The translations under genes were made by a program, and so were the position numbers. From Streptomyces sp. Isolate_45 (GTDB lineage: Bacteria; Actinomycetota; Actinomycetes; Streptomycetales; Streptomycetaceae): a DNA stretch of 64,000 bases. Position 1 is the stretch's first letter, and each line of letters opens with the position of its first letter. This document shows positions 45,909 through 55,625 of this stretch, piece after piece. The stretch spans positions 30,859 through 94,858 of the forward strand of contig NZ_JANFAK020000014.1 in assembly GCF_024721315.2 (NCBI RefSeq), read 5' to 3'. The notes under the pieces are model-generated. The model did not search any database. It was not told the DNA's origin and saw only the letters and a list, made by a program, of their open reading frames with translations.

Positions 45909-48176
45909 GTGGCCGAGGCGGCAGAAATCCAGGGGGGAACTCCCACCCCTGCCCGGCGCCGCTGGCTGCGGCGGGCGGTGGTCCTGCTCGCCGGGACGCC
46001 GGTGCTGGCCGCTCTGATCTACGCTCCCGCCCCGCCGGCCCAGGCCGCCGAGGGCTCGGTCGACGTCCAGCTGGACGAGGTGAGCCCGAGCGCTCCCGTC
46101 AAGACCGACACGCTGACCATCTCCGGAACCGTGGTCAACAACAGCTCCGAGACGGTCAAGGGCGCCCACGTCGGACTGCGGGTGGGACCGATGGTGAGCG
46201 ACCGGTCCGCCATCGACGAGGTCTCGGAACGCAAGGGATTCCGGCCGGGTGTGGATCCGGGGGAGATCGACAGCGCCTTCGCCGTGAAGATCGACTCGCT
46301 CCCCTCCAAGGTCGGCAAGCCGTTCTCCATCAAGGTGCCGGTCAACAAGCTGGAACTGGGCGCGGACGGCGTCTACCAGCTCGGGGTCTCCGTCTCGGGG
46401 ACGACCGACAGCCGGCCCTCGGAACGGGTCCTCGGCATCCAGCGGACGTTCCTGCCCTGGCAGCCGGACCCCGCCGCGAAGCGCTCCTCGCTCACCTACG
46501 TGTGGCCGCTGATCTCCACGACCCGCGTCACCGCGGAGACCGGATCGGACGAGCTCCAGACCCCCGTGTTCCTCGACGACTCCCTCGCCCAGGAGCTGGC
46601 ACCCGGCGGCCGCCTGGAGCGGATGGTCGCGCTCGGCAAGGACCTGCCCGTCACCTGGGTCATCGACCCCGACCTGCTGGCCACCGTCGACGCGATGACC
46701 AAGGGCTACCGGGTCCGCAGCCCCGAGCCCGGCGGCAAGCCCGTCCAGGGCAAGAACAAGGCCGTCGCCGAGCGCTGGCTGAGCGACCTGGAGAACGCCG
46801 TCCAGGGCAAGAAGGTCGTCGCGCTGCCCTTCGCCGACCCGGACATCGCCTCGCTGGCCCACCACGGCAAGGACGTCTCGGGCACCCTGGGTCAGCTGCG
46901 GCCCGCCACCGACAAGGCGAGGCAGGCCGTGGAGACGGTCCTCCACGTCACCCCGTCCACCGACTTCTCCTGGCCCGTGGAAGGCGCGATCGACCCCGCG
47001 ATCGTGAACGTCGCCACCTCGGCCGGAGCCCACAACGTCCTCACGCGCAGCGACAGCCTCCAGGAGAGCGGCGCCCTCGGGTACACGCCCTCGGCCGCGC
47101 GGCCCATCGGAGCCGGCACCACGGCCGTGGTCGCCGACGCCGAGCTCTCCACCGCCTTCGAGGGCGACATGTCCCGCGCGGGGAACTCGACGCTCGCCGT
47201 GCAGCAGTTCCTCGCCCACAGCCTCGCCCTCAACCTGCACAACGGCGACGAGCCGCGCAGCTACGTGGTGGCGCCCCAACGCATGCCCACGGTCAGCCAG
47301 GCCGATTCGATGGCCCTCGCCCTGCGCGGTCTCCAGGGCGCCCGGTGGAGCCAGCCCTCCGACCTGGAGGCCGCGGCCGCCGCCAAGCCCGACCCCGGCG
47401 CCTCGACCCAGGTTCCGGGCGCCGGGCAGTACCCCGAGTCCCTGAGCAAGCAGGAACTCCCGGTGTCGGCCTTCGAGAAGATCCGCACCACCCAGAACAC
47501 CCTCGACCACTTCAAGGTCATCCTCACGGCGCCGGACCGGGTCGAGATCCCCTTCGGCAACACGACCAACCGGGAGATGTCCACTTCCTGGCGCGGCCGC
47601 CCCGAGGAGGGGAGGCTCTACCGGGAGCAGGTCCAGCAGTACCTGATCGGACTCACCGAGAAGGTCAAGGTCATCCCCAAGTCCGACGCGACCCTGTCCG
47701 GGCACAGCGCGACGATCCCCGTCAGCGTCCAGAACAGCCTCGTCCAGGACGTGCACAACCTCGTGCTCCGCGTGAAGTCCGCCAACCCCACCCGCCTGAT
47801 GTTCGGCGACAGCGGGGAGTCGGAGCAGGAGGTCGTCGTCCAGGGCGGACACAGCCAGACGGTGAAGTTCACCGCCAACGCCACCGCGAGCGGGCCCGTC
47901 GAGGTCACCGCGCAGCTCTTCACCAAGGAGGGCGTCCCGTACGGCAAGGAACGCACCTTCACCGTCGATGCGACGGAGATCACGCCCACGGTCATGCTGG
48001 TCATGGCGGGCGGCGTGCTGCTCCTGGTCCTCGCAGGCATCAAGATGTACGCGAGCCGCAAGCGTGTCGCGGCCCGCACTGCCGCGGAGGAGAGCACGCA
48101 GCCGAGTGACGAGTCCCCGGACACCGGACCGCAAAGCGCCGAGGGGTCCGGCCCGAGTGAGACAGTGGACCGTTGA
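45909..48176 (+). CDS. DUF6049 family secreted/membrane-anchored protein
   Basis: About 755 residues. An N-terminal signal/anchor (RRRWLRRAVVLLAGTPVLAALIYAPAPPAQAAEG) is followed by a large extracytoplasmic region with immunoglobulin-like beta segments. A single C-terminal helix (PTVMLVMAGGVLLLVLAGIKMYASRKR) and a short acidic cytosolic tail complete it. The family has no known activity but is always upstream of murJ in Streptomyces, as far as I recall, which suggests a cell-envelope role. GTG 45909 is the likely start. Confidence 0.85.
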   Translation: MAEAAEIQGGTPTPARRRWLRRAVVLLAGTPVLAALIYAPAPPAQAAEGSVDVQLDEVSPSAPVKTDTLTISGTVVNNSSETVKGAHVGLRVGPMVSDRSAIDEVSERKGFRPGVDPGEIDSAFAVKIDSLPSKVGKPFSIKVPVNKLELGADGVYQLGVSVSGTTDSRPSERVLGIQRTFLPWQPDPAAKRSSLTYVWPLISTTRVTAETGSDELQTPVFLDDSLAQELAPGGRLERMVALGKDLPVTWVIDPDLLATVDAMTKGYRVRSPEPGGKPVQGKNKAVAERWLSDLENAVQGKKVVALPFADPDIASLAHHGKDVSGTLGQLRPATDKARQAVETVLHVTPSTDFSWPVEGAIDPAIVNVATSAGAHNVLTRSDSLQESGALGYTPSAARPIGAGTTAVVADAELSTAFEGDMSRAGNSTLAVQQFLAHSLALNLHNGDEPRSYVVAPQRMPTVSQADSMALALRGLQGARWSQPSDLEAAAAAKPDPGASTQVPGAGQYPESLSKQELPVSAFEKIRTTQNTLDHFKVILTAPDRVEIPFGNTTNREMSTSWRGRPEEGRLYREQVQQYLIGLTEKVKVIPKSDATLSGHSATIPVSVQNSLVQDVHNLVLRVKSANPTRLMFGDSGESEQEVVVQGGHSQTVKFTANATASGPVEVTAQLFTKEGVPYGKERTFTVDATEITPTVMLVMAGGVLLLVLAGIKMYASRKRVAARTAAEESTQPSDESPDTGPQSAEGSGPSETVDR

Positions 48177-48222
48177 GCGATGCCGTGGCCGGTCGGCCTG
48201 GGGACGATGAGGTGGGGTTGCG

Positions 48223-50400
48223 ATGAACGCGCCGTACGACGGTGACCGCGCGCAGGGCGCTGGTGGGCAGACGCCCTCCCAGGGCACTGCCCCGGGCACT
48301 CCCGTGCCCGGACAGGTTCCGGCGCCCGCGCCCGCGCCGGACCACGACCCTTACGTCCAGGACGCCTACGCCTACGACCCGTACCGGGCGCAGGACCTGT
48401 CGGCGCAGGATCCGGTCGCCGAGGTCCTCTACGACCGGGCGTCCCACCCGCCGCCGCCCCCCGGCACCTACCAGGAGGCGGCCCCGCTGTACGCGGCTCC
48501 CGAATCCCCCTCCCACGGCCCGGACCCGCGGGTCTGGGCCCAGACCCCGCCTCCGGAGCCGGACGGCCCCTCCCGTCACCTTCCGTACGGGGACCACGCC
48601 GCCACCACGCAGTTCGTCGGCGTTGACTCGCTGGTGACGCGGGCCGCCGAGGAGCAGCCGGAGCCGGACGCCTTCGCCCACCTGTACCGCGACCAGCAGG
48701 CGGCCCCCCGCACTCCGGTCGAGGAGGCTCCGGTGGCCGCCCCGGCCCCCGTCAAGCCCGCAGGGCGGGCCTCCAGCCTGCTCAAGTCGAGCGCGCTGAT
48801 GGCGGCCGGCACGATCGTCTCCCGCCTCACCGGCTTCGCCCGCACCCTGGTGATCGCCGGGGCCATCGGCGTCGCCGCCCTCAACGACAGCTACCAGGTC
48901 GCCAACACCCTGCCGACGATGATCTACGTGCTGGTCGGCGGCGGCGCCCTCAACGCGGTCTTCATCCCCCAGCTCGTCCGGGCCATGAAGAACGACGACG
49001 ACGGCGGCGAGGCCTACGCCAACCGACTGCTGACCCTCGTCGTGGTCCTCCTGGGCGCGGTCACCACCGTCTGCGTCCTGGGCGCCCCGCTGTTGATCGG
49101 GATGATGTCGCAGGACATCGCGGACAACCCCGAGCGGCTCGACGTGGCCGTGGCCTTCGCCCGCTACTGCCTGCCCACGATGTTCTTCATGGGTGTGCAC
49201 GTGGTCCTCGGTCAGATCCTCAACGCACGCGGCCGGTTCGGCGCCATGATGTGGACCCCGGTCCTCAACAACATCGTCGTCATCGCCACGTTCGGCGCCT
49301 TCATCTGGGCCTTCGGCGGTTTCACCGCAACGGGCATGACGGAGGGGAGCATCACCCCCGAGGGCGTCCGGCTGCTCGGCATCGGCACCCTGCTGGGCCT
49401 GGTCGTCCAGTCCCTCGCGATGCTGCCCTACCTGCGCGACGCCGGGTTCAAGCCGCGCCTGCGCTTCGACTGGAAGGGCCACGGCCTCGGGAAGGCCGCG
49501 GGTCTCGCCAAGTGGACCTTCTTCTTCGTCCTCGTCAACCAGCTCGGCCTGATCGTCGTCACCCAGCTCGCCACCACGGCCGGAACGGTCGCCGGTACGC
49601 AGGGCCAGGGTGGCACCGGCATCACCGCCTACAACTACGCACTGCTGCTGTGGCAGATGCCGCAGGCCATCATCACCGTCTCCGTCATGACGGCCGTCCT
49701 GCCGCGCATCTCCCGCTCCGCGCACGACGGGGACGCCGCCGCGGTCCGCGACGACATCTCCTACGGGCTGCGCACCTCGGCCGTCGCGATCGTGCCCTGT
49801 GCCTTCGCGTTCCTCGCGCTCGGCGTCCCGATGGCCACCCTGCTGTACGCCGGTTCCGGTGCGGACGACGCCCGGAACATCGGCTTCGTCCTCATGGCCT
49901 TCGGCCTGGGTCTGATCCCCTACTCCGTCCAGTACGTCGTCCTGCGCGGCTTCTACGCCTACGAGGACACCCGAACCCCCTTCTTCAACACGGTCATCGT
50001 CGCCGCCGTCAACGCCGGTGCCTCCACCATCGCCTTCTTCGTCCTCCCCGCCCGCTGGGCCGTCGTGGGCATGGCCGCCGCGTACGGACTCGGCTACGCG
50101 GTGGGCGTCGGTGTGGCCTGGCGCCGCCTCAAGACCCGTCTCGGCGGCGACCTCGACGGCGCCCACGTGATGCGCACCTACACGCGGCTGATCGGCGCGT
50201 GCGTGCCGGCCGCCGCCGTCGCGGGTGGTGTGGCCTACGGAGTCACCCAGTGGCTGGGCAGCGGAGTCCTCGGTTCCCTCGCCGCCCTCGTCGCCGGCGC
50301 CGTCGCGCTGGGCGCCGTGTTCCTCATCGCCGCCAAGCGGATGCGGATCGAAGAGCTCAACTCCATGGTCGGGATGGTCCGCGGACGTCTGGGACGCTGA
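48223..50400 (+). CDS. murJ: Lipid II flippase MurJ
   Basis: Murein biosynthesis flippase of 725 residues. A disordered Pro/Tyr-rich cytosolic extension of about 185 residues precedes a 14-helix MurJ core (SSALMAAGTIVSRLTGFARTLVIAGAIGV, NTLPTMIYVLVGGGALNAVFIPQLVRA). A GFYAYEDTRTPFFNTV motif is also present. The extension is longer than in Gram-negative MurJ. Directly followed by a pseudokinase gene; in mycobacteria the two are one polypeptide. Confidence 0.96.
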   Translation: MNAPYDGDRAQGAGGQTPSQGTAPGTPVPGQVPAPAPAPDHDPYVQDAYAYDPYRAQDLSAQDPVAEVLYDRASHPPPPPGTYQEAAPLYAAPESPSHGPDPRVWAQTPPPEPDGPSRHLPYGDHAATTQFVGVDSLVTRAAEEQPEPDAFAHLYRDQQAAPRTPVEEAPVAAPAPVKPAGRASSLLKSSALMAAGTIVSRLTGFARTLVIAGAIGVAALNDSYQVANTLPTMIYVLVGGGALNAVFIPQLVRAMKNDDDGGEAYANRLLTLVVVLLGAVTTVCVLGAPLLIGMMSQDIADNPERLDVAVAFARYCLPTMFFMGVHVVLGQILNARGRFGAMMWTPVLNNIVVIATFGAFIWAFGGFTATGMTEGSITPEGVRLLGIGTLLGLVVQSLAMLPYLRDAGFKPRLRFDWKGHGLGKAAGLAKWTFFFVLVNQLGLIVVTQLATTAGTVAGTQGQGGTGITAYNYALLLWQMPQAIITVSVMTAVLPRISRSAHDGDAAAVRDDISYGLRTSAVAIVPCAFAFLALGVPMATLLYAGSGADDARNIGFVLMAFGLGLIPYSVQYVVLRGFYAYEDTRTPFFNTVIVAAVNAGASTIAFFVLPARWAVVGMAAAYGLGYAVGVGVAWRRLKTRLGGDLDGAHVMRTYTRLIGACVPAAAVAGGVAYGVTQWLGSGVLGSLAALVAGAVALGAVFLIAAKRMRIEELNSMVGMVRGRLGR

Positions 50401-50526
50401 TGCGGATGCCCACCGGAGGAGCCGACCTCCCTGGCGTGTCGTGCAGAGCGCCGGACTGTGGGCACAATTGGCATGGCTTCGCAGACTGGCCGACAGCGCG
50501 CAACGGATGGGGAGGCAGGGACGACG

Positions 50527-52254
50527 GTGGCGGAACGTAGCACGGCTGCCGTCGACGTGGCCGACAACAGCGGCGATGAGCCGCTGGCCGCAGGAGCGGC
50601 CAAGGCCACGGCCGACGGGGTGGACACCCAGAACGGACGAGCCGCGGACGGACCCATGCCCGAAACGGACGGCGAACGCACGAACGCGGCCCCTGCGGCC
50701 GCGCCGGAACTCCACAGCGGCCACAAGCTCGCCAGACGCTACCGCCTGGAGGAGTGCGTCACCCGTCTGGACGGATTCAGCAGTTGGCGCGCGATGGACG
50801 AGAAGCTCCGTCGTGCGGTCGGGGTCCACCTGCTGCCCGCCGACCACCCGCGGGCCCGCACGGTTCTGGCCGCCGCCCGCTCCTCCGCCCTGCTCGGCGA
50901 CCCCCGGTTCGTCCAGGTCCTCGACGCGGTGGAGGAGAACGACCTCGTCTACGTGGTCCACGAGTGGCTGCCCGACGCGACCGAACTCACCGCGATCCTC
51001 GCCGCCGGACCGCTGGAGCCCCACGAGGCCTACCAGCTCGTCAGCCAGGTCTCCCAGGCCATGACCGCCGCCCACCGTGAGGGACTGGCCCACCTGCGGC
51101 TGACGCCCAGCGCGATACTGCGCACCTCCACGGGCCAGTACCGCATCCGCGGCCTCGCGGTGAACGCCGCGCTGCGCGGCATCACCAGCGAGACCCCGCA
51201 ACGCGCGGACACCGAAGCCATCGGCGCGCTGCTGTACTCCGCGCTCACCCAGCGCTGGCCGTACGAGACCGACGCCTACGGCCTCGCCGGTCTGCCCAAG
51301 GGTGTCGGCCTGATCGCCCCCGACCAGGTCCGCGCCGGAGTCCACCGCGGCCTCGGCGAGCTCGCCATGCGCGCCCTGGCCAACGACGGGGCCACCGCGT
51401 CCCGTCAGGAGCCCGCCTGCACCACACCGGAAGAGCTGTCCAAGGCCGTCGCCGCGATGCCCCGCATCCGGCCGCCGGAGCCGGCCTTCACCGCGCCCCC
51501 CGAGTACCAGCACACCACCTACCAGCAGGGCAGTTACGGCCGACCCCTGCCGCCCGGCGGCCCCACCGTGCAGGTCACGTCGACTCCGCCGCCGCCGCTG
51601 CAGAGCCGTACCGGTCGGGCCCTCAAGTGGGGCGTCGCCGCCCTGCTGATCGCCGCCCTCGGCCTGGGCAGTTGGCAGCTCGCCGACAGACTGCTGGATC
51701 ACCGCAACAAGGGCAACGGCAACAACGGCACCCAGGAACAGCAGCAGCCGGGCGGTGACAAGGCGCCGGAGAAGAAGGACCCCGTACCGCTCTCCATCAG
51801 GGGAGCCGCGGAGTACTACCCCGACGGAACGGCGCAGAACAGCGACGGCGTCTCCAAGACGTACGACGGGGACACCTCCACGTACTGGCGGACCAAGAGC
51901 TTCTTCGAGGGCCCGAAGCTGACGATCAAGAGCGGCGTCGGCATCGTCTACGACCTCGGGGCCGAACAAGAGATCAACGAGGCGTCGATAGCGCTGCGGT
52001 TCGCGGGCAAGCACACCACCCTGGCGCTGTACGCGGCCGACTCCATGGACCCGGAACCGAAGCGGACCGTCTCGGACACGAAGAAGATCGCGGGCACCAC
52101 GACGGACGAGCAGAAGGTGCGCCTGACCGTCGAGAAGCCGGTCAAGTCGCGCTACGTACTGCTGTGGATCACCGCCATGCCGCATGCTCCCGTCGACGAC
52201 TTCAGCAGCGCCGGCTTCAAGCAGGGCATCACGGATGTGAAGTTCACGGGCTGA
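50527..52254 (+). CDS. Pseudokinase with C-terminal transmembrane helix and discoidin-like domain
   Basis: About 575 residues. A kinase-like domain (LARRYRLEECVTRLDGFSSWRAMDEKLRRAVGVHLL..., VYVVHEWLPDATELTAIL) lacks a catalytic HRD (AHLRLTPSAIL) and a DFG (YRIRGLAV), so it is a pseudokinase. A single helix (ALKWGVAALLIAALGLGSWQLA) and an F5/8-type carbohydrate-like domain (YDGDTSTYWRTKSFFEG...) follow. The GTG at 50527 has a GGAGG/AGGG site at 6 nt; GTG 50458 or ATG 50473 are alternatives. Likely partner of MurJ. Confidence 0.87.
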   Translation: MAERSTAAVDVADNSGDEPLAAGAAKATADGVDTQNGRAADGPMPETDGERTNAAPAAAPELHSGHKLARRYRLEECVTRLDGFSSWRAMDEKLRRAVGVHLLPADHPRARTVLAAARSSALLGDPRFVQVLDAVEENDLVYVVHEWLPDATELTAILAAGPLEPHEAYQLVSQVSQAMTAAHREGLAHLRLTPSAILRTSTGQYRIRGLAVNAALRGITSETPQRADTEAIGALLYSALTQRWPYETDAYGLAGLPKGVGLIAPDQVRAGVHRGLGELAMRALANDGATASRQEPACTTPEELSKAVAAMPRIRPPEPAFTAPPEYQHTTYQQGSYGRPLPPGGPTVQVTSTPPPPLQSRTGRALKWGVAALLIAALGLGSWQLADRLLDHRNKGNGNNGTQEQQQPGGDKAPEKKDPVPLSIRGAAEYYPDGTAQNSDGVSKTYDGDTSTYWRTKSFFEGPKLTIKSGVGIVYDLGAEQEINEASIALRFAGKHTTLALYAADSMDPEPKRTVSDTKKIAGTTTDEQKVRLTVEKPVKSRYVLLWITAMPHAPVDDFSSAGFKQGITDVKFTG

Positions 52255-52278
52255 CGGACAGCAGGGGAGGGCTCACCG

Positions 52279-52974
52279 TTGGACCACGCCGCAACCGGCG
52301 ACCACAGCGACCAGGAACTCCTGGCGCTGCACGTCGCCGGTGACCCCGACGCCTTCGGTGAGCTCGTACGTCGCCACCGCGACCGGCTGTGGGCCGTGGC
52401 CCTGCGCACCCTCGGCGACCGCGAGGAGGCCGCCGACGCCGTGCAGGACGCCCTCGTCTCCGCCTACCGTGCCGCCCACACCTTTCGGGGGGAGTCGGCC
52501 GTCACCACGTGGCTGCACCGCATCACGGTGAACGCCTGTCTCGACCGGGCCCGCAAGGCCGCCTCCCGCAGGACCTCCCCCCTTGACGACACGGACCGCC
52601 TGGAGCGGCTCCTGGAGCCCCACGAGTCCGCCGAGGCCCCCGCGGAGCGTCAGGACCTCCATCGGCAGCTGCTGGCCGCGCTCAGCACCCTCCCGGCCGA
52701 TCAGCGGGCCGCCCTCGTCCTGGTCGACATGCAGGGGTACCCCGTCGCCGAAGCCGCGCGGATCCTCGACGTCCCCACCGGGACCGTGAAGAGCCGGTGC
52801 GCGCGCGGCCGGGCGAAACTCGTCCCGATGCTCACTCATCTGCGCACGAATGCCGTGGATAACAGCACCTCGGAGCGGGGAAGGAACCGGACGCCGGGGA
52901 CACCCGTCCCACCAGCGGCAGAACCCCGGGACCCAGACCCAGACGCTGTGAAGGGCGGAGGTGGACGACCGTGA
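52279..52974 (+). CDS. sigM: ECF sigma factor SigM
   Basis: ECF sigma factor of 231 residues. Sigma-2 has DPDAFGELVRRHRDRLWAVALRTLGDREEAADAVQDALVSAYRAAHTFRGESAVTTWLHRITVNACLDRAR, sigma-4 has LPADQRAALVLVDMQGYPVAEAARILDVPTGTVKSRCARGRAKL. A 60-residue Pro-rich C-terminal extension follows. TTG 52279 is the start, 8 nt after GGGGAGG. It overlaps its anti-sigma gene by 4 nt (GTGA). Assignment as sigM rests on synteny with S. coelicolor. Confidence 0.92.
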   Translation: MDHAATGDHSDQELLALHVAGDPDAFGELVRRHRDRLWAVALRTLGDREEAADAVQDALVSAYRAAHTFRGESAVTTWLHRITVNACLDRARKAASRRTSPLDDTDRLERLLEPHESAEAPAERQDLHRQLLAALSTLPADQRAALVLVDMQGYPVAEAARILDVPTGTVKSRCARGRAKLVPMLTHLRTNAVDNSTSERGRNRTPGTPVPPAAEPRDPDPDAVKGGGGRP

Positions 52975-54020
52975 GCCCCACGACCGGAACGATCCGGCAC
53001 CCGGAGGTCTCGGAGATCTCCGACCTGACCGAAGGACTGCTCACCCCGTCGCGCGGCGCCGAGGTGCGCCGCCATCTCGGGGAGTGCTCCCTGTGCGCGG
53101 ACGTCCTGACCTCGCTCCAGGAGATCCGCGACCTGCTCGGCACCCTTCCGGGGCCGCCGAGAATGCCCGCCGCCATCGCCGGTCGGATCGACGCGGCCCT
53201 GGCCGCCGAAGCCCTCCTCGACTCGACCGGATCCCGGACGGCTTCCACCGCCCCCGCTCCGCCTCGCGAGCGGGCCCGGGCCGATCTCGATGCCGATGCC
53301 GGTGTTTCACGTGAAACACCGGCCGCCGAAACGCAGGGCGGTGGGACACCGACCGCCGTTTCACGTGAAACACCGGCCGCGGGCTCCGGCCGCTCCGCGC
53401 CCCGACCCTCCGGCCACCCGTCCGGCTCCACCGGACCCGGGCGCCGCCGTGCCCGCCGGCGGATCGCCGTCCTCACGGGGCTGGCCGGGGCGGCCGCCTG
53501 CGCCCTCGCCGTCTTCCTCGTCAACGGGCTGACCGGAAGCACTTCCGACGAACCCGCCACCGCCGCTCGCAGTGATGCCTCGTCCACCGCGGGCCGTACA
53601 CCCGGCGCGGGGTACACCGCGCAGGGACTCCAGGACAGTGTCCGCCGGCTCCTCGCCACCGGGAGCACCGGGGAAACCGGAGAGACCGCGAAAACCGGAG
53701 ACGCCGTACCGTCCCCGCCGGACAAGACCAACAAGACGATGGGGCTCGAGAACACCCCCGGGCTGGCGCCATCCGATCGCCAGGGCGCCGCGCAGGCGAA
53801 CCCCGTACCGCCCTGCGTGCAGCAGTCCACCGGCCGCGCCGACGCTCCGCTCGCCGCCGATCGCGGAACCTACGAGGGCGAGGCCGTCTTCCTCGTCGTA
53901 CTACCGCACCCCGGCGACCCGGCGCTCGTGGACGCGTACGTGGTGCCGGCCACCTGCGCGGACACCCCCGCGCAGGCCCCGGGAACGCCACTCCTCACGC
54001 GCACCTATCCCCGCGGCTGA
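52971..54020 (+). CDS. Anti-sigma factor with ZAS zinc motif
   Basis: A 349-residue transmembrane anti-sigma factor. The N-terminal zinc-associated motif H35-x3-C39-x2-C42 lies in RRHLGECSLCADVL. A Pro/Arg-rich cytosolic linker, one helix (RIAVLTGLAGAAACALAVFLVNGL) and an extracytoplasmic domain (VPPCVQQSTGRADAPLAADRG...) follow. It presumably holds SigM in check. Two parS sites in the linker are translated as VSRET; the linker appears able to accept them. Confidence 0.86.
   Translation: MSPTTGTIRHPEVSEISDLTEGLLTPSRGAEVRRHLGECSLCADVLTSLQEIRDLLGTLPGPPRMPAAIAGRIDAALAAEALLDSTGSRTASTAPAPPRERARADLDADAGVSRETPAAETQGGGTPTAVSRETPAAGSGRSAPRPSGHPSGSTGPGRRRARRRIAVLTGLAGAAACALAVFLVNGLTGSTSDEPATAARSDASSTAGRTPGAGYTAQGLQDSVRRLLATGSTGETGETAKTGDAVPSPPDKTNKTMGLENTPGLAPSDRQGAAQANPVPPCVQQSTGRADAPLAADRGTYEGEAVFLVVLPHPGDPALVDAYVVPATCADTPAQAPGTPLLTRTYPRG
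53304..53317. other. parS: parS 16
   Basis: Perfect 14-mer in the anti-sigma linker, at the centre of a 26-bp perfect palindrome (53298-53323). Confidence 0.93.
53358..53371. other. parS: parS 17
   Basis: Perfect 14-mer, 54 bp from parS 16, also in the anti-sigma linker (VSRET). Confidence 0.93.
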
Positions 54021-54047
54021 TCCGTTCCGGTTCCTCCTGGACGAGCG

Positions 54048-54075
54048 GGGAATGCGCGCGCCGTAGGATCCGTTG
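54048..54075 (+). promoter_or_regulatory. SigR-type promoter of trxBA
   Basis: GGGAAT (54048-54053), 18-bp spacer, GTTG (54072-54075): an exact match to the Streptomyces SigR consensus GGGAAT-N18-GTT. It is about 70 bp upstream of trxB, consistent with thiol-stress induction of the thioredoxin system. Confidence 0.88.
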
Positions 54076-54143
54076 GGTGGGGTGAGAGTCCGCACCGGCC
54101 CCCGGTAGGCAACACGCAGTCCGCAGAGACGAGGAAAGAACCC

Positions 54144-55103
54144 GTGAGCGACGTACGAAACGTGATCATCATCGGCTCCGGGCCGGCCGGTTACACGGCC
54201 GCCCTGTACACCGCACGCGCTTCGCTCAACCCCCTGGTCTTCGAAGGTGCCGTCACCGCCGGTGGCGCGCTGATGAACACGACCGAGGTCGAGAACTTCC
54301 CCGGCTTCCGGGACGGCATCATGGGTCCGGACCTCATGGACAACATGCGCGACCAGGCCGAGCGTTTCGGTGCCGAGCTCATTCCCGACGACATCGTCTC
54401 CGTGGACCTCACCGGTGAGATCAAGACGGTCACCGACACCGCCGGCACGGTGCACCGTGCCAAGGCCGTCATCGTCACCACCGGTTCGCAGCACCGCAAG
54501 CTCGGCCTGCCCAACGAGGACACCCTCTCCGGGCGCGGTGTCTCCTGGTGCGCCACCTGCGACGGCTTCTTCTTCAAGGACCAGGACATCGCCGTGGTCG
54601 GCGGCGGCGACACCGCGATGGAGGAGGCGACCTTCCTCTCCCGCTTCGCCAAGTCGGTCACCATCGTCCACCGTCGCGACAGCCTGCGTGCCTCCAAGAC
54701 CATGCAGGACCGTGCCTTCGCCGACCCGAAGATCAAGTTCGCCTGGGACAGCGAGGTCGCGGAGATCCACGGCGAGCAGAAGCTCTCCGGTCTCACCCTG
54801 CGCAACACCAAGACCGGTGAGACCTCGGAGCTCCCCGTGACCGGCCTCTTCATCGCCGTCGGTCACGACCCGCGGACCGAGCTCTTCACCGGCCAGCTGG
54901 ACCTGGACGACGAGGGCTACCTCAAGGTGGACGCGCCCTCCACGCGCACCAACCTCACCGGTGTCTTCGGTGCGGGCGACGTGGTGGACCACACCTACCG
55001 TCAGGCGATCACCGCGGCCGGCACCGGCTGCTCCGCAGCCCTCGACGCGGAGCGCTTCCTGGCCGCCCTGTCGGACACCGAGCACGCGCACGCAGCAGTC
55101 TGA
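54144..55103 (+). CDS. trxB: Thioredoxin reductase
   Basis: NADPH-dependent flavoprotein of 319 residues that reduces TrxA. N-terminal FAD motif [20 protein letters not shown], redox-active C136-A-T-C139, NADP motif [12 protein letters not shown], and the C-terminal [24 protein letters not shown]. Located 51 nt upstream of trxA in one operon, under a SigR-type promoter. Confidence 0.98.
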   Translation: MSDVRNVIIIGSGPAGYTAALYTARASLNPLVFEGAVTAGGALMNTTEVENFPGFRDGIMGPDLMDNMRDQAERFGAELIPDDIVSVDLTGEIKTVTDTAGTVHRAKAVIVTTGSQHRKLGLPNEDTLSGRGVSWCATCDGFFFKDQDIAVVGGGDTAMEEATFLSRFAKSVTIVHRRDSLRASKTMQDRAFADPKIKFAWDSEVAEIHGEQKLSGLTLRNTKTGETSELPVTGLFIAVGHDPRTELFTGQLDLDDEGYLKVDAPSTRTNLTGVFGAGDVVDHTYRQAITAAGTGCSAALDAERFLAALSDTEHAHAAV

Positions 55104-55154
55104 CCCGCTGTTCCAACCCCACACCCCACACCCCGCAGGAAGAAGGAGCCCGCT

Positions 55155-55496
55155 GTGGCCGGCAACCTCAAGAACGTGACCGACGCCGACTTCGACACCG
55201 TCGTCCTCGCCAGCGAAAAGCCCGTGCTGGTGGACTTCTGGGCCGAGTGGTGCGGTCCGTGCCGCCAGATCGCGCCCTCGCTGGAGGCCATTGCCGCCGA
55301 GTACGGCGATCAGATCGAGATCGTCAAGCTCAACATCGACCAGAACCCGGCCACGGCGGCGAAGTACGGCGTCATGTCCATCCCGACCCTGAACGTCTAC
55401 CAGGGTGGCGAGGTCGCCAAGACCATCGTCGGCGCCAAGCCGAAGGCCGCCATCCTGCGTGACCTCTCGGACTTCGTCGAGGCCAAGACCGTCTGA
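55155..55496 (+). CDS. trxA: Thioredoxin
   Basis: Thioredoxin of 113 residues with active site W32-CGPC and the conserved cis-proline segment MSIPTLNVYQGG. Starts at GTG 55155 after AAGGAG. Second gene of the trxBA operon; substrate of TrxB. Confidence 0.98.
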   Translation: MAGNLKNVTDADFDTVVLASEKPVLVDFWAEWCGPCRQIAPSLEAIAAEYGDQIEIVKLNIDQNPATAAKYGVMSIPTLNVYQGGEVAKTIVGAKPKAAILRDLSDFVEAKTV

Positions 55497-55548
55497 CGAG
55501 TCCCTCGGGCCGAGGCCGTTCGACGGCACGACCGTCCGACGCCCCGAT

Positions 55549-55562
55549 GTTTCACGTGAAAC
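55549..55562. other. parS: parS 18
   Basis: Perfect 14-mer about 50 bp after trxA. Its right half forms the base of the following terminator stem. Confidence 0.93.
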
Positions 55563-55592
55563 GGGGCCGCCCTGAAGGGGCGGCCCCGTTTC
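55558..55592. terminator. trxBA terminator
   Basis: A 15-bp perfect stem GAAACGGGGCCGCCC / GGGCGGCCCCGTTTC with a 5-nt loop. The first five bases are shared with parS 18. Confidence 0.88.
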
Positions 55593-55625
55593 GCATGTTC
55601 GGGTCGCGCTCACAAAGGACCGCGC

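Noticed and set aside
48040..52185. A 1381-codon minus-strand frame opposite murJ and the pseudokinase
   Set aside because: Shadow frame with low-complexity composition and no recognisable domain.
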